A DNA stretch of 64,000 nt, from contig JAVSML010025532.1 of assembly GCA_038503035.1 (NCBI GenBank), forward strand, positions 186,001-250,000, written 5' to 3'. A model generated the notes under the pieces. It ran no database searches and was not told the DNA's origin. It was given only the letters and a program-made list of their open reading frames with translations. The position numbers and the translations under genes were made by a program. Origin of the DNA: Crocodylus rhombifer (lineage: Eukaryota > Chordata > Crocodylia > Crocodylidae). This document shows, one piece after another, positions 12,401 to 24,400 of this stretch (position 1 is its first letter; each line of letters opens with the position of its first letter).

Positions 12401-15400
12401 AATGACATCTAAACCCAACGTGATTGTTGTGCAAAAGACTACTGGAAAAGGAACAACTATTCAAGGTCTTCCAGGGAAGAATGTAGTCACAACATTGTTA
12501 AACGCTGGGGTAAGTAGAGGTTTGAAATCTAGAAGCTCGAATTGAACATGTCTTTTGGGATGGCCATTATTAGTAGAATTCCCAAGAGCTCTCAAACAGA
12601 GCATGAGTCTAGCTGAAAAGCAAGCGTGAAAAACTCTTAGTCAAAACGGGGAACTGGAAGAGATTTCTCCTGCTCAAGTTGGGTTAAAGTCCCATATTTC
12701 CTGTTAGCTGTTCATTTGTCCCTGGCTTATGGAGATCTTGGAATTTTTGTACTATAGTTTCCTCTTAAAGTGAGGAGGATGTGTCCCCTTTCTCAGACAC
12801 TGCAGACGTCTGGTTGTGCGCCTGTCAGAAGGAAAGGGTAATAATCCTTTTCAGGGGACTGTCTGTTTCTATGATCTGTTTGGTACCTAACATGATGAAG
12901 CCCTGCTACTGAGTGATGCTTCTGGATGCTACTGCAACATTACTTAGTGAGGGGAAATTTTGATTGGGAGGGTTAAAAGATGCTTCTGATACAACCTTAG
13001 TTGCTACTCTGCTTTGCAACTCTAAGGAATTGAATGCTTCCTTAAGCTAAGCAAGGTCACAGGTAAGCAAAGTTAAAATAAACCATAACATCATCCTTTG
13101 GAGATAGAGCAGGAAGTGTTCTTCCCCAGAGAGTACTTATTCCAACCACTGGGTGTTAAATTTTTGTTCTCTAGCCCCTTTTATCTGTACTTCTAGCATA
13201 ACTCCTGAATCTTGGTTTCCTGGTTGAACTACAAAGAGTTCTTTTGGCAGATAGAATAGCTGACGCATATTTATTATTGTCTGCTCTCATGTTTTTGCTA
13301 GATCACTGTAAATGATGTGAGCTCCTTGATATGCTGCATTTACTCAAATTCAAGAAGTTTTTTTTCCCGTTTAACATGGGGGGAGGGGTAGATGCCCCTT
13401 TTCTTGGATTCAAGTATGAGGTGCGGTGGAGGGGGTAGGCAGTGGTCAGAATACCTTTAAAACCAGTACTCGGACACTGGAACCAGGTGGGAAAGGGTTT
13501 ATGTATTATAAGATTTTTTTTTTTGAGCTTGTACAAACTTTTTTCCACTTTGTCAGGACAGAAATGCAAACCCAGATTTTCACAGTTCTGAAATCCCACA
13601 GTGTTTTGTTGTTTTGAAACTGGCACTGTGGTATTTCTGAAACCAGATATGCTGTCCAAGGCCCCCAGCTGCCATCTAGTCAGGATTAGGGCTCTGAGAA
13701 TGTGAAAGGTGCTGACAAATGTGATTCTTATCAGTACCACTGCTGCCCATTACTGAATAAGTGCTAGATTTTAATGGTTGGGGTCTAGCAGAAGCTGGTT
13801 GAAGTTGGACTATTCCTACAGAACAGCTATAACTCAGCACTTTCCAAAGACAATCCATGTTATGGAAAAAAAAAATGTGCACCAGGTGCATCAAATACCT
13901 AGAGACAGGTATAATATTGAAGCCTATGACAGATAAAAGGAACATACTTTCAATAATTTTTAAACCTGTAATATAGAGTTTGTAAAGTCACTTAATAAAA
14001 AATGGTATGTGGTTTTTAATTTCCAGTGATAAGAACATTTACAAAAGACTTGGGGGAATTCTGTCTTTAGTAAATGATCTGAAACAGACAGTCTTGCTTG
14101 AGCAAGAGGCACCTGCCAGCTTTAGTACTTAACATAAAAGCAAACATTCATTCTCTTGTACTGCTGGAAACCCCCTTTAACCCTCTAACAAGCCCTCCAG
14201 AAATTACTTGAGAACCAGAAATAAAATTGGCCAAGCTGGTTAAATGTAGAAGCTGAAGTAAATTTAAAAAGCAAGCTAACAGTGAACACAAAGAGAGGAG
14301 ATTTTTTTTTTCTTGAGTGTTTTCATCTTTGATAATCGAAGCTGTTGCTGTTATCAAATGGCACCTTTTCAGAGTTTTACATTTCCCTTTAAACTGTCCT
14401 TGAACAGTTTTACCCACTCAGAGAGCAGCAGTTTTGTTTAAGGCCAGTTAAATGCTCTAGTTCAGCAGTGCTCAATCTGGTCTTGCAGGGTTGGGTCAGC
14501 GGTGTGGGACCAGTCCACAGGGCAGATCCTGCATGGGGGGGTTGGGCCTGCAGGTGCAAGCCCAGAGTGCAGGACCCGGCCATGGGCCAGTGCCATCTAG
14601 CCTCCTGTGCCACATCATCTGGTCCGTGGGACTCCCAATGGTTTAGGAAATTTGGCAGTAGTGGAATGGCTGTTAACACTTCCCCTGGTCCTCTGCCACC
14701 AAATTTCCAGCTGTGGGGATGCACAGACAGAGGTTGAGCATCTCAGCTCTAGTCCTTTTAATCTCCAACCTCATTCTTCCAGCAGAATTTAAAGTGTAAA
14801 TCTCTATTCCTGATTTTTTTTTTTTAATTCACTTTCACTTCAGTGCATCTGTTCCTTGAAATCAGCCTGGTGATGAAAGAAATTTGTTGACATATGTTAC
14901 ATGCAGCCACTACATTGCTTAATACATGACTGTATGTATCTTAGACAAGAGGCTATTCCAGTGGTTCCCAACCTTATTAGACTTGAGGCATCCCTTGGAC
15001 AATGCCAGTTCTAAGCTTTCACTCTTTTTGACTACAGAAAAATAATAGGGCAATTCTTCTATTGGAAAAACTCAAAGACCACAACAGATCAGAAAGGATT
15101 CCAGAGTGTCAAAATCAATTTGAAATGTCTGGGTTTATTTTGGCAGTCTGGTTGAGAATTACTGGGCTATTCTCTCTCACTGAAGAATAATTTTTTGAGG
15201 TAACATGTATACTTTGCCTTCGTTACAGGGGGAGAAAACTATTCAGGCAGTGCCAGCAGGAGCAAAACCTGCCATCATCACTGCAACGAGACCCATCACA
15301 AAAATGATTGTCACACAGCCAAAAGGAATAGGGTCCACTGTTCAGCCAGCCACCAAAATCATCCCAACCAAAATTGTTTATGGGCAGCAAGGCAAAACAC

Positions 15401-18400
15401 AGGTACAGTGAGACCTCCTTCCTGTTTCATGAAAAACAACCCTGGATTTGTTTTAGAGAAGCACAGCTTCATGGTATTGATGTTTCAAAGTCTTTAATGA
15501 CTCCCATCATATTTGAAATGGTGCAGAGGGGTGTAGTATGTTTCTTGTCTCCCAGTTAATCAGTACAACATCAGGAGTAGGAATGTATAATCCTCTGCTG
15601 TGAGACTTGAGCTTTCAGACCTTTGTTGAGCCTGATCCTATAAATGCTTAAATGCTAAGTCCGTACTATATCTTATTTGCGTATCACGTGCACCTTTCCC
15701 TGTGATCCTAGGTTGCCTGTCTTAAGCAGGGAAGCTGATTTTTCTTCTCTGGAATAGAAATGGGGAAGAATATTAGAACATAGCATTTTTTTGCTTCTGG
15801 CTGCCTAGATGTCTGCCACTTTTTTTGACTCAGCAAGCAGCAAGAGCAGAGTCCTGTGGTAATCCTCTCAGCTGTGGCTATTGGCTGAGCACTGTGGCTT
15901 ATGCCTGAAGGAGTAATTGAGTTGGCTCAGGACAGATGAGCTGCTGCATGCAGTCTGCAATAGCTTGATGAGGCTTGTGTGGAAACAACACTTTCCTATT
16001 TTCAGGAACTTATGTAAAGAACTGTATACAGTAAGGAAGTAAGTCTTGCTGCAGCCCTTTGCCAAGGGTCTGGGGCCTAAATTTGCTGCTGTCCTACCAT
16101 ACCAGGTAGTTTCTGTTGCCTCACCCAGCCTGTCTCCTAGGATGTCACACTTCCTGGACACCCCGTGTTTCTAGGAGGACTTACTTTGTCAAATTCTTAT
16201 GTCAAACAGTCAGTCATGACTCTTAGTGCTTGTCTTATTTTGGGTGTGTGGTATGTGAGAATATATATAGTTGGGGTTTTTTTAACATGAAGCATAAATA
16301 CAACCCAGTAACTTGTGCACTTCATTTTAAATAGACTATAACTAGAATCCTACATAACAAAGCCAGCATCTATAGATACTGTCATGGATGGTAATGGAAA
16401 AAGTGGATTACGTATATCTTGCCATACACTGTCCTAATGTCCTGTTAGAGAAGAGTATGCAGAGGAACTCAAGAAAGTGAAAATGTCTGTTATTCTTGAG
16501 TGTTCTTGCTGTAAGTAAAGAAATTGGTTTTTTATTAGGTGCTTATAAAACCAAAGCCAGTGACATTTCAAGCTACGGTTGTGAGTGAACAGACTAGGCA
16601 ATTGGTAACTGAAACATTGCAGCAGGCATCCCGGGTGGCAGAGGCAGGGAATTCTTCTCTCCCGGAGGTGAAAGAAGAACCACAGAGCTACACTGATAGC
16701 AGTTCTTCTTCTACAGAGTCCTCCCAGAGCTCCCAAGGTAAAGATCATTAATGACTTTGTTGCTAATTAATATGGTTCCCTCCCTGTCTTGAAGATGAAA
16801 ACTAGCTTTGTACAACTTGATGCATCTCTTTTATTACCTTTTAAAAACAAGATCATCCAGCCTGTTAGGACACAGAACATCAGAAGTTTGCTACTGACTT
16901 GTGAGTCACTTTAGTATGTGCCTCATTTCTTTTGTAATAGGGTTAATATCTTCTTGTACAGCTGTTGAGGTTTAAGTTCTGAAAAGCATTTTGAAATTAT
17001 TTTTTTTAGATTCTAGAGAAGTATGAAATTGTAGCTCTAAATATCAAGTGAAGTATGTAATAGTAGTTCTAAAATAGACTTCACCTGAGCAACATTAGCT
17101 CCCTTAATATTAAATTTCCATGTATATTTAAAAAAAAAAAAAAAGAAAGTCAGGCTCAGTTATTCCTTTGATCCTAGCTCACCTGGGCAATGGCATACAT
17201 TTTAATACTGAGAGCTCTAAATGCATATGGAGAGTATGGAAATCTCTTCATTGGAGGGTTTCAAAAAGAGTCTGAATAGGAATCTATATGCATGGTTTAG
17301 GAATATATCTCTGCAGAAGGTGAAACTAGAGAAAAAAAGGAAAAGTGATTCAGTTTTTAAAAGTAAAATCTTAAAAGAATTTTTTCATATACATAGCCCT
17401 TCTTCCACTCCTTATCTATTGTATATTTTTTTGTAAAACTTTATATGTCTGCTTTATTTTTGTAGCAGACAATGTCAGCAGACTTAAAGGAATTAAGATT
17501 TGTTTTCTGTTACATAGATGTAGAGGTCAGATTTTGAATAAGCAGCTGAAACATTTCAGCCCAATGTGGATACCCAGCACTAGCTGTTTAAACTGAAGAT
17601 TTTTAAGTTCAGCAAAGTATTTTATAAGCAATTGAAAACAGGGTTTTTCAAATAGAAAGTATTAGGCAACCCTGTCTGCAAGCATTGCTGCTGGATCCAA
17701 CTATAAGAAAGCCTAAACAGAAAAATTGCAACAAGTTGATTTGATATCCTTGTTCTTTTGTATAACAGATTCCCAGCCTGTTGTTCATGTAATTGCTTCC
17801 AGAAGTCAGGATTGGTCAGAACATGAAATTGCTGTGGATACCAGCCCTACAATAATTTACCAGGATGTATCCAATGAATCTCAATCAGCTACTTCTACAA
17901 TAAAAGCCTTGTTGGAACTCCAGCAAACAACAGGTATGCATTTGGAATCACTTTAAAGCATATAGCCGTCAACTACGTTGTTAAAATAACAATATGACAC
18001 TTTCATAGTTGAATATGTAGGTTTTTTGGATCCCTTTCCATTTCTTTATTCTTGCCTTTATGCAAGATCAGTTTGAAAGTACTATAGTATTTTCCTGCTG
18101 CTTTGACATTTTATAACATATTGACTGCCTGTATATTTAACCTCAATTGGAGTTTATTTTACTAAAAGATACACTTCCAATATTTTTAATCAGTGAAAGA
18201 GAAGTTAGAATCAAAACCACGACAACCTACCATTGACCTGAGCCAAATGGCAGTTCCAATTCAGATGACCCAGGAAAAGAGGCATTCTCCTGAAAGCCCT
18301 TCAATTGCTGTGGTAGAATCCGAATTAGTTGCTGAATATATCACAACTGGTAAGTGACTTTAAAAAAGAAAAGAAAAGAAAAAAGTCCATGCTGTAAAAA

Positions 18401-21400
18401 GTGCGTGTGTAAAGGTGGGGGGGTGAGGATGACTGGTTTTCAGTTCAAAAAAAAAAAGCTTTTATTTTTGAGGTGTGGACACGGGGTGGTGCTCATTTTC
18501 CTTTGTAGTAATATTTTTGGAGAGAAAATTCATGCTTGTCTTCATTTAGAGGGTGGAAGCTGCTGCTTCTGTTCTGTGGTATATTGGAGATTGCGTGTCC
18601 AGTTCTGATATAACCGAAGCAAAAGTTCAACACAAACCACTTAAACATATCCTTTATTCCAATCTGGTAGGAAAATGTCAAGATGACCCTATTGCCACCC
18701 CCTGAGAAGGATTCATAGGGGAAAAAAATGCAAAATGTAACCCGAGCATTATGTGGAATTGGTATGCGAGAGAGGCAAGACTTCCTGGGGAATTTAGCTT
18801 GCAAAATTTTACTTGCCCATCAGTGTTGAGTAGGCGTTTTGGGCAGTATAATTACCACACTCACCTTCCTCATGAGAATGTATAAATAGTTTTTGTGTTT
18901 GGTTTGGTGAATTTCCATATCAACTTTGCAGTGTCAAGTTAACTCTCTGAACTAACGCATCAAACTTGTGATTGAGATTTGACTTTCACTAATGAACTTC
19001 CTATATACCTAAGACATTAGGCATGCTTGGATGCTAATGCACTCTGAACCCTCTTTTCTATTCCTCTGAACATGCCTACCTAAACCGTGTCTCCCAGAAA
19101 ATGGAATAATCACTTTCTGTCCTCAGGCCTTTTCTCTGAGCCACCTTTCAGTATATTCAGGTGTGAAGGGATCAAGGTAGTTCAAATATAAAGCATTTTT
19201 AAATTTCTTAATTAATGTGAGTGAACACTTTCTGTTTTTTTTCTATGTGCCAATTAAGATTTGTGCAGCTGAAAACGGGATTGAAGTGTGCCTATATTTT
19301 AAATATACTGTAAAAGACTATTTCAGTGTCTTTCATTAAATATCTAACCTGGTATTTCCTTTACTTTCATTTTCCCCTTCTGTTCCTCTCCCTTCCACAT
19401 CTACCTCCTGTACCTCTGATTTAACGTGTGCAGAATTTTTATTCTTACACCACTTACTGTATCTGGCTTCAATTTTGACTGTTTGAGTTGCTCTTTTGTG
19501 GATCCCAGCTAAGAAAGCCTTGGCTAAATATTAAAATGTTTTATTAGTGGGCATAAAAAAGACTTGATAACAGGCATGTGCTCTGTTACAGTGCTGCTCC
19601 ACCTTCTGGTCCCACAGGCTGGATGAGTGGCTCATGGCTCGTCTGCAGACCTGATCCAGTACAAGGTTATATCTAACACGTGGGTCCATGTCATCCAGCC
19701 TGCAGGGCTCCCTCATGCGTCCTTAAATTTGGCAGCAGGGGAGCTGTGGCAGAATAAATTGTTGTGACACTGGGTGCTATGGTACTTAACACTGCCACTG
19801 CTCCCCCATCACCATGGGTGAAATTGTGCCACTGCTCCCCCATTGTAAAATTTCAGGACCTGCAGGCCAGATGACATGTCTCCACAGGCTGGAGGTTGAA
19901 CACCACTGTTCTGTAGCCCTGTCAAAATGATCTTCAATTAACTGAAAACCAGTCATTCCCTGACAAGACCAAACACAATACACTGTGCATGTATTCAAGT
20001 TTCTGCTTTCAGATTTCTGAGTCATACTGGAAAAATCCATTTAAAATAATGTTTTTCTGAAAAACAAAAATCCACTCAGCATATGAAAGGTGACAGGAAT
20101 GAAAATTTCTATAACATTTCTGACTTCAGTAACTGAAAATAGCATTTTTCACAAATCACATAGTGGTTTACAGAATTACAGGCAATGTGCATGATAGGGG
20201 TCCATCTACTTTTCCCACTAATGAAATGCAGTCAGCTATGGATTGAAAAAGGCAGCCTTCATTATAGCATGGAGCTGTGGTTACTTCTCTAACTTACCTC
20301 TCACCCAAGTTTAAGTGATCACCTATCTACAAGCGAGGGACATTGAGGCTTGCTGCTTTTTTTTTTTCTCTTTAATGTACAATCTTCAAACTTCATCAGT
20401 AATCCCAACTGACTGGATTTTCTGCTAAAATGATTGGTGGTGAAATAATGAACAATATTGACCTATGTTAACTTTGTTACACTTTGCCTAAACCAAAGGA
20501 TTAGGCACACTTTAAATGAATCTAAGTAGGTATCAGGCTTCAGTGTTAACACCCAACTGGGATAAGTGGGGCAGTTCACACACCTTCGTGGTATCATTTT
20601 TTTGTCTGTCTGCAGACTCAGGAAGACAAGACTGTATAGGTTCTCATTCAGAAGAATATCTACATAACCATATAGGTTAGAAATTTTATTTTTAAATTAC
20701 GTTTTAAATTCTGCAGAAACTGTTGAGGTCCCCCAGGAAGATCTGGTACAGCATGCAGGCCAGTACTGATTTGATTCAAGTCCGTGTTTAGGGCTGACAA
20801 GTCAGGTTCCTGTGCTCATTTGAACTTTGGCGTTCCTTTTGATTCCAGCAAAACCACTGGTGATTTCTTGTCACTGTCAGGTCCAAATGTAAACTGGTTT
20901 TCATCATATTCTCCTGAGCTTTCCAGTGCTTTGCCATTTTTCCAGGATTTGAAAATTTTAGTTACCTGTTAGTTTAAAGCAAATATTTTATATTTTGTTA
21001 CTAGCAGGTCTAAGTTAATTGGAGTTCTCCATCAATGCAGTAATTCTTGTTTTGATGGAATTCATTATACTTTGAACTAAGGATCACTCTGCCTATCCTT
21101 ACCGTGTCATTATGGAGCCATTGCTCTAATTCCAGTGGCTAGTGTTGCCTCTGTTCTGAAAAGTTATTTGAAAAATAGTATCATGGGTTCTGTGCTTGTC
21201 TCATTGATTTCTGAACTGTGGCTGCCAGCCTTGCACACTTAACTTTGGATCTCAGGTGTTAATTAAGGTTCTCTTTTTGTGTATTTTCACCAGTAATTAT
21301 TCTGTAGCCAAGTCTTACTGTTCTCAGTTATATCTTTACAACCCCATTGCTTCTAGTAGTGTTGTAAAGGTACGAGGGGCAAGGGATTTTTGTTTGTTTG

Positions 21401-24400
21401 TTTTTGCAGTATTATTTACTGCAATATTTTTACTGTATGGTTGGGAGAGATGATGGGCAATCTTCTTCCAGTGGTCTGTGCCCAAAAGCTTGTCGTCATC
21501 TCTTCCAGCTATACACATGATCCAGTAAAAGGTATCCCGAAAAACCTTTGCTTTTCTTACATTTCCTTGACCATTATGGCTGTAATACATGGTGACACTC
21601 TTTCAAAGATAAAAGTGTAAGACAGATGTCAGAATTTCTTATTGAATATGCATGCAGTTTCAAATTGGATTCTTTTGTACAAGTTCAGTTTGCATGTCTA
21701 CCATTTAGGAAGCATCTTTTCCTTTAAAACTGAGCTTTTGTGCATTGAGGTTATTAAGAAAAAACAGGGCCCTGTGATGTCATTTTTAAGGTGCTTCTCA
21801 GAATAGAGCTGCATTTTAAAGTTGAAGCTAGCATACAGTCAAGGACTTCATACTCAGATTTTTATTTCATCTATATTTACTTCCATTTGAAGGTAAAACA
21901 GTAAAGCAGGTAGCTTTAGTTCCTGCTGTTAGTTCTGGAGAAGTGCCATTAACCTCTTTACTTTCAGTCAGTCATCGCTCACAGCCCCACCAGCAGTCAT
22001 CCCAGCCCCAGAGGACTCTGCTACAGCATGTGGCTCAATCACAGACAGCAACGCAGACTTCTGTTGTGGTGAAATCTATCCCCGCATCTTCCACTGGCGC
22101 AATTACCCATCTCATGCAGCAGGTTGTACCCTTTCTTTTCCAAGCAGTCTGTAACTATTACTAGGCTCTGTGAACAATGTAGAGTTTCCCCCCCCCCGCC
22201 ACCCCCCAGTAATTTTTTTTTCCCTCCACCTATGGCGTCGCTTTCACCACACTGATCCCATTAGAATGAATTTCCCTCACATATAACGAATTTTTGGTTT
22301 GGAAAGGGTGATCACATAAGCGTAAATTTGCACATACACAACCTGCATAAAGGGAGGGAAACCTGTAAACATATTCCACAATCTCTTGTATAACCATCAT
22401 AGCTGTGATCCCCAGCTAGGAATACAGACCTACCAGTGTGAGGCCTATGAAGTTTCTACAAGGAGTAGACATAGAATTAGAATTTCCTCTGAATGAGGCC
22501 ATTTAATTTAATAATTAAGAGAGAAGTATTGTATGAAGCATATTATTAGTCAAAGCTTTTGCCCCAAGATAGTCTTAATTCAAACAGGATCGTAGGAAAT
22601 TAGACATGGAAGGGAATTCGTGAGGTCCTCTAGTCTGGCCTCTCCTCAAAGGAGGATCATCCCTAGCTAAACTGTCCCAGCCAGCCAACGTGATACATGG
22701 GGCAACAGTATTGGTAGGAAGTTGCAGGAAAAGTTGACTTTGAGAGATGGGAGAAGCAGTGCTTTGACGCATGGGAAATGAGGTGGGTCCCAGATAGACG
22801 GAGAATTGTGGAGGATGTCACAAAGCCAACTAAGCACAGATAAAGTTACCTGTTAGTGAATTGATAGCTGCCTGTTTAAGCTAGAAGCTGCCATCTTGAG
22901 AGATTTCCCCTAAGATAAGCTATGTGTTAGACTAGCCAGCACCTGTCACTTCCCATTCAGCTATCATGGAACTGGAAGTGATCCAAATCCTAGTCTTCCA
23001 AGTCTGGTTTTCCTGGTTTTTCATTTGGGGGTGGTACATCAGGGCCTACCTCAATAGCCATTGAGTGCTAAAGGCGTTGGGAGTGCACCATATTAAGGCA
23101 TTTTTGCTTTTATGTACAAGTTGATTGCCTGAAACCTTTAAGTTGTTCCATGTTAAGCAGTCCAGTATTCTGTAATGTCATTAGATTGTGTATTTAGTAG
23201 TAATTTAGATAATTTCTCATTACTTAAATCATGTGTAACTTTTCTGTTAAGGCTTTAAGCAGCCACACTGCGTTTACCAAGCACAGTGAGCAGCTTGGAA
23301 CTGAGGAAGGAGAAGTGGAAGAGATGGACACCTTAGATCCTCAGACTGGCCTGTTTTACAGATCTGCCCTGACACAGTCACAGGCACTGAAACAGCAGAA
23401 ACTGAGTCAGCCGCAGCTGGAACAGACTCAACTGCAAGTGAAAACTCTGCAGTGCTTCCAGACTAAACAGAAGCAGACCATCCATCTGCAAGCAGATCAG
23501 ATCCAGCACAAACTCCCACAAATGCCCCAGCTTTCTATAAGGCATCAAAAGCTAAACCCGCTGCAGCAGGAGCAGGTGCAGAGCAAACCAGATGCACAGC
23601 CCACCCCTCACCACATGATGGCCAAAGAAAGGCAACTCCCTACCTTAGTGGCACAGCCACAGCAAACTGTAGTACAGGTGCTTGCAGTAAAAACCACGCA
23701 ACAGCTACCCAAACTGCAACAGGCACCAACGGCACAAAAAATCTACGTACAGCCCCAACCCCCCCAAAGTCAAATGCAGCTACCTGCCTCTTCAGAGAAA
23801 CAGCCAGCGAGTCAGGTAACGGAATATTGATAGCATGCAAAAAATAAAACCGTCACTATTCAAGGAAAAATCAAAACACCAAGTCTGTCACTGTAGCAGT
23901 GTGTTTCTTCTGGCAAGAGATAACTCCTTATGCTGGTATTAATTTCCCCATCCAAAGGTTGACACTAGGGAAGAGAAGCACATGTTTATAATATAGGGGA
24001 AAAATACATAGAGCTCACAAGTCTATTTTCTTGGACAGTTTCTATAAATTTCTGCCACCAGTGGTGCATGGAACTTGTCCCTAATTATTTCTTTTATTTT
24101 TTAGGTATGACGTATTATTGATTTCCGTTCCCGTAGCACTGTCTTTAATCTTTATGGAAATAAAGATGAATACACTGTAGTCTCCTAAGGATCTCCATTG
24201 TTCGTCTTCCTTTGTATTTACATCTCCCTTAAGTTAACTATTATTAGAGGAGCAATCTTATTTTCCTTGGGAGGTGAACATGTAAAGACTGAGAGAAATG
24301 AAATTCTCCGAGTATTTAACCAACTGCAAAAAAAAATCCCTACAACTCCCAAGCCCCTTGAGGCTTAAAAAAAAAGAAAGGGACTAAACGTACCAGATGG

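Larger units (their letters stand above)
12510..15228 (+). other. EMSY intron with hAT miniature elements
   Basis: A 2.7-kb intron holding two hAT-type elements (14463-14746 and 14959-15164) and a small inverted repeat at about 13337-13422. The rest is unclassified. It ends at acceptor CGTTACAG. Confidence 0.8.
18350..21892 (+). other. EMSY intron with an hAT element and a candidate alternative exon
   Basis: A 3.5-kb intron. It contains an hAT-type element at 19589-19908 and an exon-like segment at 20717-20769. I did not find a clear copy of the short human alternative exon expected here. The remainder is AT-rich and unclassified. Confidence 0.75.
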
